The notes under the pieces are model-generated. The model was not told the DNA's origin, did no database searches, and was given only the letters and a program-made list of their open reading frames with translations. Shown here one piece after another: positions 1 through 9,740 of a stretch of DNA of 64,000 nucleotides (position 1 is the first letter of the stretch; each line of letters opens with the position of its first letter). This stretch comes from Sporisorium sorghi (taxonomy: Eukaryota; Basidiomycota; Ustilaginomycetes; Ustilaginales; Ustilaginaceae): the NCBI GenBank assembly GCA_023212695.1, contig JALCCG010000051.1, positions 37,824-101,823 of the forward strand. The letters are read 5' to 3'. Position numbers and translations under genes: made by a program.

Positions 1-1
1 G

Positions 2-445
2 GAAATGAAGCTGATCGCCATCGTCATTCTGGTGCACCCATTTATCATTTTGGCTCCGACGGCGCTTGCCCTGATGACGGATGCCGGGCAGGCGGGCATT
101 ACCAATGCCGGCTTCCATGGCATCTCACAGGTGTTGTACGAATACACGTCATCCGCAGCCAATAACGGTTCCGGGTTTGAAGGACTTGCAGATAACACGC
201 CGTTCTGGAACATCACAACCGGGCTCGTCATGCTGTTCGGCCGTTATATCTCGATGATCGCTCTGCTGGCGGTCGGCGGTTCACTGATGCGGAAGCAATG
301 GGTACCGGAGACACTCGGGACGTTCCGAACAGACAATAAGCTGTTTGCCGGCATTCTCCTCGCGGTGGTTCTGATCATCGGCGCATTGACTTTCCTGCCT
401 GTGCTGGTGCTCGGCCCGATTGCTGAGCATCTGACGATCCGTTAA
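2..445 (+). CDS. kdpA: Potassium-transporting ATPase subunit A, C-terminal part
   Basis: This is the 3' end of kdpA, cut by the window start; about 147 residues of a protein usually near 550-560 aa remain. The frame is open from base 2, so the ATG at position 5 is internal and not a start. KdpA is the membrane channel-like subunit of the KdpFABC high-affinity K+ pump. The visible part holds the last selectivity-filter-like segment (NAGFHGISQVLYEYTSS) and two or three hydrophobic helices (residues about 70-95 and 110-140 of the fragment). kdpB follows after 22 bases, in the same operon. Identification is by motif and gene order, both clear. Confidence 0.96.
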   Translation, partial: EMKLIAIVILVHPFIILAPTALALMTDAGQAGITNAGFHGISQVLYEYTSSAANNGSGFEGLADNTPFWNITTGLVMLFGRYISMIALLAVGGSLMRKQWVPETLGTFRTDNKLFAGILLAVVLIIGALTFLPVLVLGPIAEHLTIR

Positions 446-467
446 TTAGAAAAGGTGGCCTATTACC

Positions 468-2501
468 ATGAATAATACGAGAACCAAAGTGATGTCCAAA
501 GAAATGGTCAATCAAGCGCTGAAGGACAGCTTCATCAAGCTGAATCCAGCTTTCATGATGAGAAATCCCGTGATGTTTGTTGTGGAGGCCGGAACCTTGG
601 TGGTTCTGCTCATGACACTGTTTCCATCCTATTTCGGTACAGAAGGCAGTACCGGATTCAATCTGACGGTGTTTGTGATTCTGCTGTTTACGCTGCTGTT
701 CGCGAACTTTGCCGAGGCCCTTGCCGAGGGCAGGGGTAAAGCTCAGGCCGATTCTCTTAAGCAATCCAAGAAAGAAATGACCGCCCATAAAGTGATGGAA
801 GGCGGAGGGGTTCAGTCCGTGCCATCTACCGATCTTCGCAAAGGGGATATCGTGGTGGTTACGCAGGGCGAGATGATCCCTGGTGACGGAGAGGTCATCG
901 CCGGTCTGGCATCTGTCGACGAATCTGCCATTACGGGAGAATCCGCGCCGGTGATCAAAGAAGCAGGCGGCGATTTCAGCTCGGTCACCGGGGGAACCCG
1001 GGTGGTCAGCGATACAATCAAAATTCGGATTACCAGCGATCCCGGCGAATCGTTTATTGACCGAATGATCTCACTGGTTGAAGGAGCTTCGCGGCAGAAG
1101 ACGCCGAATGAAATAGCGCTGAACACACTGCTGATTGTGTTGACCCTGATCTTCCTGATCGTTGTGGTTACACTCGCTCCGATTGCCAAGTATCTTGGCA
1201 TCGAGCTGTCTGTCCCGGTATTGATCTCGCTGCTGGTATGTTTGATTCCGACCACGATTGGCGGGCTGCTGTCGGCCATCGGGATTGCAGGCATGGACCG
1301 GGTGACCCAGTTCAATGTGTTGGCGATGTCGGGTAAAGCGGTGGAAGCGGCCGGAGATATTAATACAATGATCCTGGATAAGACCGGAACCATTACGTTT
1401 GGCAACCGGATGGCAAGTCAACTGATCCCGGCCCGTGGCGAAACGCTGACATCGGTTGCCCAGTGGGCAGCGGTCAGCTCGCTGCTGGACGAAACGCCGG
1501 AAGGCCGCTCCGTTCTGGAGCTGTTGAAGAAGGAAGGCCTTGAGGTGGATGAGAGTATGACGGCGGGAGCCGAATTCATCGAATTTAAGGCAGAGACCCG
1601 AATGAGCGGCATGGACCTGAAGGATGGCCGAAAAGTTCGCAAGGGTGCAGTGGATGCCGTCAAGGCTTGGGTGCTGTCTCAAGGAGGCTCCATACCTCCG
1701 GACTTGACGCCAAACAGTGATGCAATTGCTACGGAGGGAGGAACCCCGCTGGCTGTGGCTGTGGATCACCGCATCTATGGATTGATCTACCTGAAGGACA
1801 CTGTGAAACCGGGAATGAAGGAACGGTTTGAACAGCTGCGCCGGATGGGCATTAAGACCATTATGTGTACAGGCGATAATCCGCTGACTGCAGCGACGAT
1901 TGCCCGCGAAGCGGGAGTGGATGATTTCATCGCAGAGAGCAAGCCGGAGGATAAGATCGCCGTCATTCGAAAAGAACAGGCCGAAGGCAAGCTGGTGGCC
2001 ATGACCGGTGACGGAACGAACGATGCGCCGGCCCTTGCACAGGCCGATGTCGGGCTTGCGATGAACAGCGGTACCACCGCCGCGAAGGAGGCGGCCAATA
2101 TGGTGGATCTGGATTCAGATCCATCCAAGATTATCGAGGTCGTTGCCATCGGGAAGCAATTGCTGATGACAAGAGGCGCGCTGACCACGTTCAGCGTTGC
2201 GAACGATGTCGCCAAATATTTTGCCATCATTCCCGCCATGTTTGCAGCTGCTATTCCAAGCATGAACGTATTGAATGTCATGGGACTCGGTTCCCCTATG
2301 TCGGCCATCCTGTCCGCGCTGATCTTCAATGCGATCATTATTCCGCTGCTCATTCCGCTTGCGATGAAGGGTGTCGCCTATAAGCCGATGAGCTCATCGA
2401 AGCTGCTGCAGCGTAATGTACTTGTCTACGGATTAGGCGGCGTGATCGTGCCGTTCATCGGGATTAAGCTGATTGACATGATTGTCCACCTATGGATTTA
2501 G
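468..2501 (+). CDS. kdpB: Potassium-transporting P-type ATPase subunit B
   Basis: Catalytic subunit of the KdpFABC K+ pump, 677 aa, the usual length for the family. Visible P-type ATPase landmarks are the actuator TGES motif (ITGESAPV), the phosphorylation motif DKTGTITF with the aspartate that is phosphorylated, and the hinge motif [12 protein letters not shown]. Hydrophobic helices lie near residues 35-70, 215-270 and 570-675. The start ATG has a ribosome binding site AAGGTGG about 10 bases upstream. It sits between kdpA and kdpC with short gaps, consistent with one mRNA. In the known Kdp complex it couples ATP hydrolysis to K+ uptake under K+ limitation. Confidence 0.98.
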   Translation: MNNTRTKVMSKEMVNQALKDSFIKLNPAFMMRNPVMFVVEAGTLVVLLMTLFPSYFGTEGSTGFNLTVFVILLFTLLFANFAEALAEGRGKAQADSLKQSKKEMTAHKVMEGGGVQSVPSTDLRKGDIVVVTQGEMIPGDGEVIAGLASVDESAITGESAPVIKEAGGDFSSVTGGTRVVSDTIKIRITSDPGESFIDRMISLVEGASRQKTPNEIALNTLLIVLTLIFLIVVVTLAPIAKYLGIELSVPVLISLLVCLIPTTIGGLLSAIGIAGMDRVTQFNVLAMSGKAVEAAGDINTMILDKTGTITFGNRMASQLIPARGETLTSVAQWAAVSSLLDETPEGRSVLELLKKEGLEVDESMTAGAEFIEFKAETRMSGMDLKDGRKVRKGAVDAVKAWVLSQGGSIPPDLTPNSDAIATEGGTPLAVAVDHRIYGLIYLKDTVKPGMKERFEQLRRMGIKTIMCTGDNPLTAATIAREAGVDDFIAESKPEDKIAVIRKEQAEGKLVAMTGDGTNDAPALAQADVGLAMNSGTTAAKEAANMVDLDSDPSKIIEVVAIGKQLLMTRGALTTFSVANDVAKYFAIIPAMFAAAIPSMNVLNVMGLGSPMSAILSALIFNAIIIPLLIPLAMKGVAYKPMSSSKLLQRNVLVYGLGGVIVPFIGIKLIDMIVHLWI

Positions 2502-2583
2502 GCGTGTTGGTTAAACCGGGTATATAGAGATAAACCAAAGGTTGATTATACAAGGTAGATATGAAAGAAAGGGTCGAAGAATA

Positions 2584-3213
2584 ATGAATAATCCTGTGCA
2601 AACATCGTCAACGTCCACGCCTCATGCTGAGGCGGGCAACGCTCGCGTCTCCGTAGGCATTGCGCTTAGAGCAAGTCTTGTATTCATTGTGCTGTGCGGA
2701 GTTCTGTATCCTCTGGTCACTACAGGTGCAGCGCAGCTGCTGATGCCGAAGCAAGCCGGCGGCAGCCTGATTACGGATGAGAGCGGCAAGGTGGTAGGCT
2801 CGGAACTGATCGGCCAGAACTTTACGGACCCGCAATTTTTCCATGGGAGGGTGTCCAGCATCGAATACAACGCAGCCGGCTCAGGCAGCAATAACTATGC
2901 GCCTTCCAATCCTGATATGATCGATCGAACAAAGGCGTCGATTGAGGCATGGAAGGAGAATAATCCGGACGTTCCGGTAAGCGAGCTCCCGATGGACCTG
3001 GTAACGAATTCCGGCTCTGGACTGGATCCTCACATTTCGCCGCAAGCAGCGGATATTCAAATTCCACGGATCAGCAAGCTGACCGAAATTCCGGAAGCAG
3101 AGCTTCAGCAGCTGGTAAAGAAGCATACGGAAGGACGGGATTTAGGTGTATTCGGTGAACCGCGCGTGAATGTATTGAAGCTGAACTTGGCTCTCAGAGA
3201 GCTTCTTAGCTGA
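2584..3213 (+). CDS. kdpC: Potassium-transporting ATPase subunit C
   Basis: Small accessory subunit of KdpFABC, 209 aa from the ATG chosen here. One N-terminal membrane helix ([20 protein letters not shown]) is followed by an extracytoplasmic domain with family-typical segments such as [20 protein letters not shown] and DPHISPQAA. An in-frame TTG at 2542 would add 14 residues, but the ATG at 2584 lies just after AAAGGGTCG and gives the normal N terminus. The stop is two bases before the ATG of the KdpD-like gene, so the two are tightly coupled. No odd features in the sequence. Confidence 0.96.
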   Translation: MNNPVQTSSTSTPHAEAGNARVSVGIALRASLVFIVLCGVLYPLVTTGAAQLLMPKQAGGSLITDESGKVVGSELIGQNFTDPQFFHGRVSSIEYNAAGSGSNNYAPSNPDMIDRTKASIEAWKENNPDVPVSELPMDLVTNSGSGLDPHISPQAADIQIPRISKLTEIPEAELQQLVKKHTEGRDLGVFGEPRVNVLKLNLALRELLS

Positions 3214-3215
3214 CG

Positions 3216-5552
3216 ATGGATCACTTTCGGAGAAAATCGCCGGAGGAAATTTTAAGGTCCATCTCGAAGCTCCACCAGGGGCGGCTCAAAGTGTATATCG
3301 GGGCCGTGAGCGGTTCGGGAAAAACCTATCATATGCTTCGCGAGGGGCAGACCTTGAGACAGCAAGGCATTGATGTTGTCATCTGTGCCGTATCCACAAT
3401 GCAGCGTCCGGAGACGGTGGAGCAGGCACAGGATCTGGAACGGGTGCCGAGCATTCATTGGGTTCAGGACGGCGTAGAGAAGAAGGATCTCGATCTGGAT
3501 CTGCTGCTGAAGCGCAATCCGGAGGTCGTGCTTGTGGATGGCCTTGCCCACCGGAACCGGAGAGGGGCAAGGCATGCCACACGGCTGGAGGACATAAAGT
3601 TCCTGTTAAGCCGGGGGATCAGTGTCATCACGACGGTGAATGTGTATGAGCTTGAGGATGTGCACGGCATTGCCACCAAGCTGACGGGCATCAAGGCCAG
3701 TTATACCGTGCCCGCCGATACCCTTGAGACCGCCGATGAGGTGGTGCTCATTGATGTAACACCTGAAACGATGCTGGATCGGGCACAGGAAGGCCTGCTT
3801 GCGGGGGGAGGCATATGGAAGCAGGGCAATCTGGCCGTGCTTCGGGAGCTTACCCTCCGTCTTGTTGCAGAGGGCGTGAACAACTCGCTAGCGCGGTACC
3901 GCAAGGAACAGGGACTCATCGGCCCATCGGGGGCCGATGAGCGGATACTGGTGTCCACCCAGTACCATTGGAACGGGTCCATCTATATGCGCCGCGGTCA
4001 GCAGATTGCGAAGAGACTGAACGGCGAACTGTTGGCGGTAACGTTTGTGAATCAGAAGCAGGAGCTTACGAAGGAACAGGCGGCTTTTAAGCGCTCCATG
4101 CTGAAGCTTGCGGAACGGATTGGTGCCAAGCTGGAAGAACTGCCCCTTCATTCACGAAGGGAGCTGCCAGGTGAACTCGTTCAATATGCACTTGAGCATC
4201 ATGTCACCCGTATTGTGCTGGGTCACTCGAAGCAGACCCCCTGGCAGGAGCTGCGGCAGGGATCGATGATTCAGGAGCTGCTTAAGAAAACGCGCGGGAT
4301 TGATATTTTTATCGTAGCGGACCGGGCAGCGCATGACGGAGAACGAATCATCCCGGCTCAGATTCATCCACCGCAGCGTTCGTCCGAATCGTTTCATCGC
4401 TTGAATGAACAGGAGCTGGATCAGAAGATCGAGCAGGTCAAGCGGGGGCGGTTCAAAGTCTATATCGGTGCAGCCCCGGGTGTAGGCAAGACGTATACGA
4501 TGCTGCGGGAGGGCAATGATCTGCTGAAAAAGGGACTGACGGTTCTTACCGGACTGCTGGAAACGCACGGGCGGAAGGATACGCTTTTACAGGTCGGTGA
4601 ACTGGAAGTTCTTCCACGAAGAGTGATGGATTACCGGGGCTCACGCCTTGAAGAGATGGATACCGATGAGATCATCCGCCAAAGGCCCGATGTGGTTTTG
4701 GTGGATGAACTGGCGCATACCAACGTTCCCGGAAGCAAGCACAGGAAGCGATATGAGGATGTGCTGGATATACTGTCGGCTGGCATCTCTGTTATTACGA
4801 CCGTGAATGTGCAGCATCTGGAGAGCTTGAATGACGCGGTGGAGCAAATTACCGGTGTGCGTGTCCGCGAGACAGTGCCGGACCATATTCTGCAATTGGC
4901 GGACGAGGTTCAGCTCATCGATGTCACGCCGGAGTCGCTGCAGCAGCGGATGAAGGATGGCAAAATCTATGCGCCGGAGAAGATCCACCAGGCGCTCAGC
5001 CATTTTTTCAAGACGGGAAATCTGATTGCTCTAAGGGAACTGGCCCTGAGGGAAATTGCAGATGATGTGGATGAGAGGCTGGAGTCATGGCAGCGAAGCA
5101 GCTCGCTTCGGGGACCGTGGCGGCGCGAGGAGGTTATCTATGTTATGGTTGGCAGCGGACCTCAGGGGGAGCGGCTCATCCGCCGCGGCTTCCGGATTGC
5201 CCATCGGCTGAAGGCGGCCTGGTATGTGACGCTCCTTCAGGAGGGGCGTGGGCATTCATCCCGTGCTGACTCCAAACGCTTAACGGCTCTTCAAACGCTG
5301 ACAGAACGACTTGGAGGAACATTCTGCGTGCTGCCTGTAAGAAGAGGGAAGGCGCGTGAAGTTGCATCCCAATGGGTCGCGGCGGCTGATGAGGCGATGG
5401 CTACCCAATTGATCATCGGTCAGCCGAAGATCACGGGATGGAAGCTGTACGCCGAGCGGAAATCGATCCGAAGCCTGCTGAGATATGCAAGGCATATGGA
5501 TGTGCTGGTGGTTGCCGATTATGATCCGTGCACGCATGAGTCCAAATCGTAA
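3216..5552 (+). CDS. Tandem KdpD-like sensor (KdpD-USP twice), no kinase domain
   Basis: A 778-aa protein with two copies of the N-terminal half of KdpD and no membrane segments, HisKA or HATPase domain. Unit 1: KdpD domain about residues 20-230 with Walker A GAVSGSGKT (29-37) and LVDGLAHRN near 106, then a USP-like domain about 245-370. Unit 2: KdpD domain about 410-625 with Walker A GAAPGVGKT near 417 and LVDELAHTN near 493, then a USP domain about 640-770. Unit 2 keeps the consensus (DELAHTN, NVQHLESLND). Unit 1 has drifted (DGLAHRN, NVYELEDVHG), so it is likely the degenerate copy. It follows kdpC by two bases with no strong ribosome binding site of its own. In other Firmicutes the KdpD USP domain binds cyclic di-AMP. 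By inference this protein senses a ligand to control Kdp, but it cannot itself phosphorylate KdpE, and no kdpE is visible here. Confidence 0.9.
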   Translation: MDHFRRKSPEEILRSISKLHQGRLKVYIGAVSGSGKTYHMLREGQTLRQQGIDVVICAVSTMQRPETVEQAQDLERVPSIHWVQDGVEKKDLDLDLLLKRNPEVVLVDGLAHRNRRGARHATRLEDIKFLLSRGISVITTVNVYELEDVHGIATKLTGIKASYTVPADTLETADEVVLIDVTPETMLDRAQEGLLAGGGIWKQGNLAVLRELTLRLVAEGVNNSLARYRKEQGLIGPSGADERILVSTQYHWNGSIYMRRGQQIAKRLNGELLAVTFVNQKQELTKEQAAFKRSMLKLAERIGAKLEELPLHSRRELPGELVQYALEHHVTRIVLGHSKQTPWQELRQGSMIQELLKKTRGIDIFIVADRAAHDGERIIPAQIHPPQRSSESFHRLNEQELDQKIEQVKRGRFKVYIGAAPGVGKTYTMLREGNDLLKKGLTVLTGLLETHGRKDTLLQVGELEVLPRRVMDYRGSRLEEMDTDEIIRQRPDVVLVDELAHTNVPGSKHRKRYEDVLDILSAGISVITTVNVQHLESLNDAVEQITGVRVRETVPDHILQLADEVQLIDVTPESLQQRMKDGKIYAPEKIHQALSHFFKTGNLIALRELALREIADDVDERLESWQRSSSLRGPWRREEVIYVMVGSGPQGERLIRRGFRIAHRLKAAWYVTLLQEGRGHSSRADSKRLTALQTLTERLGGTFCVLPVRRGKAREVASQWVAAADEAMATQLIIGQPKITGWKLYAERKSIRSLLRYARHMDVLVVADYDPCTHESKS

Positions 5553-5586
5553 GGAAATTAATCGCTTAGGGAAAAAGATAAACGCC

Positions 5587-5630
5587 AAAACGCCCACAGA
5601 CCTGTAAGCAACAGGAATGCGGGCGTTATT
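5587..5630. terminator. Terminator between kdp operon and udk
   Basis: Convergent genes meet here. The stem AACGCCC (5589-5595) pairs with GGGCGTT (5621-5627), and an inner stem CCTGT/ACAGG lies inside. On the minus strand the stem is followed by TTTT, which fits termination of udk. A second small hairpin, TCTCCC/GGGAGA at 5635-5650, lies next to it. Confidence 0.7.
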
Positions 5631-5673
5631 GACGTCTCCCTATGGGGAGATTTATAGGGCGCGCGTGCCGGGG

Positions 5674-6309
5674 CTATTCTCCTGACAATGTGTGATCGCC
5701 GGTCAAATATTTCTCGGTCAGTATGGAGAGCAGGCGAATGCCAACCTCATTCTCTCCACCTTCCGGAATGATCAGGTCGGCGTATTTCTTCGAGGGTTCG
5801 ATAAACGCCTCGTGCATAGGCTTGACCGTTGTCAGATATTGATTGTGAATCGACTGGATGGTCCGGCCGCGGTCCTCAATATCACGAACGACCCGGCGAA
5901 GCAGGCGCACATCGGGATCGGTATCCACAAACACCTTAATGTGAAGCAGCTTGCGCAGATTCTCGTCGGACAGCACATGAAGTCCTTCAATGATAACGAT
6001 GTTGTTTGGCTTGAGCTCAAGGGTCTGATCCGTGAAGCGGGCATGTGCAGTAAAATCATAGACCGGTGCATAAGCGGGCTCCCCGCCCTTCAAGATGCCG
6101 AGATGCTCGATAAGCAGCTCGTTGTCGAAGGCGAACGGGTGATCATAGTTGATCGCTTCGCGTTCCGCAAAGCTGAGCTCTTTATGATCCTTGTAATAGT
6201 TATCTTGCGAAATGAAAGTCACTTTATCTGAACCAAGACGGTCAATGACAGAGCGGGCAACCGTCGTTTTGCCCGATCCGGTGCCGCCGGCAATACCAAT
6301 TATGAGCAT
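5674..6309 (-). CDS. udk: Uridine kinase
   Basis: A 211-aa P-loop kinase that phosphorylates uridine and cytidine in pyrimidine salvage. The N terminus MLIIGIAGGTGSGKTT carries the Walker A motif. Family segments include SQDNYYKDH, NYDHPFAFDN, the lid region VDTDPDVRLLRRVVRDIEDRGR and HEAFIEPSKKYADLIIPEGG. The reading frame stays open upstream to 6510, but translation from 6309 gives the normal length and places the P-loop at residues 8-15; AGGGAGGG lies about 13 bases before it. A promoter is seen 33-65 bases upstream. The gene is a single unit, convergent with the kdp operon. Confidence 0.96.
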   Translation of the reverse strand: MLIIGIAGGTGSGKTTVARSVIDRLGSDKVTFISQDNYYKDHKELSFAEREAINYDHPFAFDNELLIEHLGILKGGEPAYAPVYDFTAHARFTDQTLELKPNNIVIIEGLHVLSDENLRKLLHIKVFVDTDPDVRLLRRVVRDIEDRGRTIQSIHNQYLTTVKPMHEAFIEPSKKYADLIIPEGGENEVGIRLLSILTEKYLTGDHTLSGE

Positions 6310-6348
6310 GGCGAATCCATAACCCTCCCTAGAGTTTGCAATTTTAAT

Positions 6349-6377
6349 ATTGTAGCACAGCATGCGCTTTTTTTCAC
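6349..6377 (-). promoter_or_regulatory. Sigma-A-like promoter of udk
   Basis: On the minus strand, -35 GTGAAA (6372-6377), a 17-base spacer and -10 TACAAT (6349-6354). The predicted start lies about 35 bases before the udk ATG. Consensus match only, not tested. Confidence 0.5.
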
Positions 6378-6504
6378 TATGGGGATATAGAGCAAAAGCT
6401 GGGATTTTCCGAAAATTTTTATTCCTGGCATGGCATGGTGAACCCAACGGGTATGAATTATCATAGAGAGATGAGTTGCAATTGAATTTTGTGGAGGGTT
6501 TATC

Positions 6505-7140
6505 ATGCACAATGCCGCCGTTTATCCATGCAGGCCGGCTTCATTCACCAGGCAGGGAGAGGAACGGGAACAGATCGATTGGAGTCGCTATGAAGCGGTT
6601 GTTCTCCGCGATACGGTGACCGGGCAGGCCGTAAAAGAAGCGACCGAGGTCCGTGCCTGCTGGAGTCCTGAATATTTTCATGTGCAATTTGTTTGTCAGG
6701 ATTCCTACATGGTATCCGAGTATCTTCACAGGGATGAGCCGCTATATGAACAGGATGTTGTGGAATTGTTCGTGGATGATGCCGGGAGTGGAAAGGAATA
6801 CATAGAGCTTGAGGTTAGCCCGAACAATGTTGTATTTGATGCCCTTATCCGCAACGACGGCGGGAAGACGATTACGACCAGCGATATCAAGTGGGATCTA
6901 ACCGGTCTTGTGACCTCGGTCGATCATGACGAGCAGGGAAATTGGGTTTGTGAGATTACAATTCCTGCCGTGAACTTCGGTAATCCTCCACAGAGGGGGC
7001 GGAGCTGGAACGTGAATTTTTACCGGATCGACGAAGACCCTCAAGGCATCCGGGAATATCAGGCATGGAGTCCAACTGGAGAGGTGAATTACCATATTCC
7101 TGCCCGGTTCGGGAAGCTGGAGTTTGTTGATGATCTATAG
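6505..7140 (+). CDS. CBM9-like carbohydrate-binding protein
   Basis: A 211-aa protein resembling stand-alone carbohydrate-binding module family 9 (DOMON-like) proteins of Firmicutes. Recognisable segments are WSRYEAVVLRDTVTG near the start, VRACWSPEYFHVQFVCQD, the DVVELFVDD strand typical of CBM9, YIELEVSPNNVVFDA, and WVCEITIPAVNFGNPP near residue 150. There is no signal peptide, so it is probably cytoplasmic. The start ATG has GGAGGG 7 bases upstream. It is divergent from udk and ends in a strong terminator, so it is probably a single-gene unit. Its ligand cannot be read from the sequence, and whether it binds sugar in vivo is unknown. Confidence 0.75.
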   Translation: MHNAAVYPCRPASFTRQGEEREQIDWSRYEAVVLRDTVTGQAVKEATEVRACWSPEYFHVQFVCQDSYMVSEYLHRDEPLYEQDVVELFVDDAGSGKEYIELEVSPNNVVFDALIRNDGGKTITTSDIKWDLTGLVTSVDHDEQGNWVCEITIPAVNFGNPPQRGRSWNVNFYRIDEDPQGIREYQAWSPTGEVNYHIPARFGKLEFVDDL

Positions 7141-7156
7141 CATGAGGCTGTAACTC

Positions 7157-7202
7157 AAAAAGCCGCAATCGCAGATATATGGTATCTGCGATTGCGGCTT
7201 TT
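7157..7202. terminator. Bidirectional terminator
   Basis: A perfect 20-bp stem (7157-7176 with 7183-7202), beginning AAAAGCCGCAATCGC, has a 6-base loop and A-run and T-run on opposite sides. It serves both the CBM9-like gene (plus) and the aldo/keto reductase gene (minus). Confidence 0.93.
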
Positions 7203-7233
7203 CATATGTTTGCCGACTGTTGGATGGACAGGC

Positions 7234-8229
7234 TTACTTGAACCGGTAGGCCCGAGGCTCGGTAAACCAGAAGCTGCCGTCCTGGGAGAAGTCCCGGTAT
7301 GGACTTGGTGATACCTGGTCGATCAGCTTCAAATCCTCCTCGGTCAGCTGCACCTTCAGCGCACCGAGGTTATCTGCAAGCTGCTGCTCGTTACGGATAC
7401 CGACAACAGGAACAATGTTGCGCTGCAGAAGCCATGCCAGTGCAAACTGTCCCAGCGTGACTCCCTTCTCCTCCGCCCGCTGGGCAAGCAGCTCGACCTT
7501 CTCTAACTTGGCGCGGTTATCAGGTGAATCCATGTCCATGCGCTCACCGCGCGAGTTGTCCGGGAGCGGATGCCCGGCCCGGTATTTACCGGAGAGCCAG
7601 CCGCCATCCAGCGGGGAATAGGCCAGTGTAGCCAACCCGTGACGCTGTGAAGCCGGCAGGATTTCCTGCTCGATGTAGCGGTTGAAGATACTGTACGAAG
7701 GCTGATTGGTGACAAAACGCTCCAGGTTCATTTTTTCGCTGGTCCATAGGGATTCAACGATTCGCCAAGCCTCGAAATTCGAGCAGCCGATATATCTTAC
7801 CTTCCCTTGGGTAACCAGATCATCGAGCGCACGCAGCGTCTCGTCCAGCGGGGTATGCGGATCGGGCCGATGTACTTGATACAGGTCAATATAGTCCGTA
7901 TTCAGCCGCTTCAGGCTTGCCTCAACCTGTTTCATGATACGGTAGCGGCTTGCGCCTTCTCCGTTCGGTCCTTCGGCGGTCCGTACCTTGAATTTGGTCG
8001 CGATGATAACATCGTCTCTGCGTCCTTGAATGGCTTTGCCTATAATTTCTTCACTCGTACCTTTGCCATAGGTATCCGCAGTATCGATAAAATTAATGCC
8101 GGAATCCAGCACACGGTTGATGATGCCAAGCGAGGTTTTCTCGTCCAAATCCCAGTCTCCGTAAGTCATGGTTCCCAGGCAGAAGCGGGATACCTCAAGT
8201 CCGGTTCTTCCCAAATAGACATATTCCAT
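7234..8229 (-). CDS. Aldo/keto reductase
   Basis: A 331-aa NADPH-dependent oxidoreductase of the AKR superfamily. The N terminus MEYVYLGRTGLEVSRFCLG is typical. The catalytic set is visible as INFIDTADTYGKG (Asp and Tyr), DVIIATKF (Lys) and QVHRPDPHTP (His). Later segments YIGCSNFEAW and NIVPVVGIRNEQQL match the cofactor-binding strands. It is close to the YghZ/Kv-beta-like group by the YGKGTSEE stretch. It stands alone; the next gene on the same strand starts about 340 bases upstream behind a terminator. Its substrate cannot be told from the sequence. Confidence 0.93.
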   Translation of the reverse strand: MEYVYLGRTGLEVSRFCLGTMTYGDWDLDEKTSLGIINRVLDSGINFIDTADTYGKGTSEEIIGKAIQGRRDDVIIATKFKVRTAEGPNGEGASRYRIMKQVEASLKRLNTDYIDLYQVHRPDPHTPLDETLRALDDLVTQGKVRYIGCSNFEAWRIVESLWTSEKMNLERFVTNQPSYSIFNRYIEQEILPASQRHGLATLAYSPLDGGWLSGKYRAGHPLPDNSRGERMDMDSPDNRAKLEKVELLAQRAEEKGVTLGQFALAWLLQRNIVPVVGIRNEQQLADNLGALKVQLTEEDLKLIDQVSPSPYRDFSQDGSFWFTEPRAYRFK

Positions 8230-8570
8230 CCCATACCCTCCTCAATCCCATAGTACGATAGAAATCTGCTTCCATTATCGACCTTTTATGCAGAGATGAC
8301 AAGCCGGTATACAGGTGAAGGAATACCTCTGAATGCTTATTGCTTATGACGCTTTCGTAAAAAAACGCATGGTTGAGCTTCTGCACAATCACCATGATGT
8401 CATGCTGGCAGGTCGCAGGGCTACCCGCCCATCCGCCCATCGCACAGCGCGAAAAGAGGCCCACCTCAAGGGATTGAGAGGGCCTCTGTATGTGCTGTGG
8501 CATGGTGTTCTGGCTGAGGAGCAGCCGTGCAGTTGGATGGAAGTTAATGACATAAGATCAGCATAAAAAG
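8230..8570. other. Intergenic stretch, promoter side of aldo/keto reductase
   Basis: No convincing gene. The short frames in it have no ribosome binding site. It holds the terminator at 8452-8487 and must hold the promoter of the reductase gene, which I could not place with confidence. Confidence 0.6.
8452..8487 (-). terminator. Terminator of the sigma-factor operon
   Basis: Minus-strand stem AGAGGCCC/GGGCCTCT (8480-8487 with 8455-8462) with a 17-base loop, followed by TTTT. It lies 84 bases after the stop of the DUF3298-like gene. Confidence 0.75.
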
Positions 8571-9695
8571 TTATTGCGCTGCTGTCACCGTAATGTCGCC
8601 GTGCTTGTCTTGCTTGGCTTGTAGATGCAAAATATCCGTCAGGAAGGCCAGCGGAACATACACATGGCCGCCTTTCATTTCAGGAGCCGAGCCGAGCGGG
8701 CGCGGGGCCATTTTGCCAACAGAGTAAGCATCCTTGTTCAGAGTCACCGCACTCCAGACGGCTCCCTTGGAAATCTCGGCGGTTTTGCTCTTGCCGTTCC
8801 ACTTGACGTCGAAGTGCAGCTGGCGCAGCACTTGAGCTGCCGGAACCATGATTTTGCCGTTGTTATCCTTATAATAAACGCCTGATTTCATCACAACTGC
8901 AGCTGCTTGTTCCTCCGTTGCTTGACCTTGACCAAGCAGCTTCACGGCAAATTCGGGCATGCCTGCAGCCCCGGGTGCGATGCTGTATTTCTGGAACACG
9001 ATATAGGCGGTTCCGCCTGAAACATAGAAGGCTTGCCCGGCATCGATGCCCTGGAACCCGTCCTCATGCTGGAAGTAATTCTCTTGATCTGCCGCAATTG
9101 CTGTTTTGACCGCTTGATCCACAATGGCTTTGTAATCCCTTCCGAACAGGTCTTCCAGCGTCACGCGCTGTGCTTCGGCTTCGTTTCGGAAGTTGTACGT
9201 ATCCACGCGGGGGTCGCCATTGTTCATTCCCATGCCCTCTGTAATGACTTTGAGGGAGATCAAGTCGCCATCCGTGCCATCCGAAGTCAGCTCATAGGTG
9301 ATTGTCAGCTGATAAGGGCGCATGGTATAGCCGTTCTTATGAGCACTGGCGGCTGTTTCTGCCGCTTCCTTCTCCCAGTTGGCCATATCCTTGGAAGCGT
9401 GGGATTCGATGATGTCGTTCAGCTGCTCCTGATATTTGGTGTCGGCCAGACCCTGGAATACAGGGATTTTGATGTCGGTTTCCAGCCACTTTTCCTTGGA
9501 TTGCAGCGTTTTGGATGTCACGAGTGGTGGGGTTATGGCCGGCGTTTCTGCTTGATCCGTACTCGCTGCAGTCCGGGTTTCGGCATGGACGTGGCTGGAC
9601 GGCAGCCCTGAAGCGGATATCATGAGAATGCCTGCTAATCCGGCAGCTGCCAAGGTTCTGGTCAACGGGGTCGTTGTATGTTTCATTGTTTTCAT
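8571..9695 (-). CDS. Secreted DUF4163/DUF3298-like protein with copper-amine-oxidase-like domain
   Basis: A 374-aa exported protein. Signal peptide: residues 1-38, with a hydrophobic core (LAAAGLAGILMISASGL) and cleavage near VHAET. Residues about 60-255 resemble the DUF4163/DUF3298 pair of RsiV and PdaC (WLETDIKIPVFQGL, ITYELTSDGTDGDLISL, FQKYSIAPGAAGMPEF). Residues about 270-370 look like a copper-amine-oxidase N-terminal-like stalk domain (GKIMVPAAQVLRQLHFDVKW, GGHVYVPLAFLTDIL). The start ATG has CTGGAGG 9 bases upstream. It lies 45 bases after the rsiV-like gene and is its paralogue in the extracytoplasmic part. Because it has no anti-sigma segment, it may bind the same wall ligand without controlling the sigma factor. 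That role is inference. Confidence 0.8.
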   Translation of the reverse strand: MKTMKHTTTPLTRTLAAAGLAGILMISASGLPSSHVHAETRTAASTDQAETPAITPPLVTSKTLQSKEKWLETDIKIPVFQGLADTKYQEQLNDIIESHASKDMANWEKEAAETAASAHKNGYTMRPYQLTITYELTSDGTDGDLISLKVITEGMGMNNGDPRVDTYNFRNEAEAQRVTLEDLFGRDYKAIVDQAVKTAIAADQENYFQHEDGFQGIDAGQAFYVSGGTAYIVFQKYSIAPGAAGMPEFAVKLLGQGQATEEQAAAVVMKSGVYYKDNNGKIMVPAAQVLRQLHFDVKWNGKSKTAEISKGAVWSAVTLNKDAYSVGKMAPRPLGSAPEMKGGHVYVPLAFLTDILHLQAKQDKHGDITVTAAQ

Positions 9696-9740
9696 CGTTA
9701 TTACCTCCAGTTTTATGAATGGATATCTACCATGTGTGAT

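Noticed and set aside
6310..6510. N-terminal extension of uridine kinase
   Set aside because: The extra 67 residues do not resemble the family, and the promoter lies inside this stretch.
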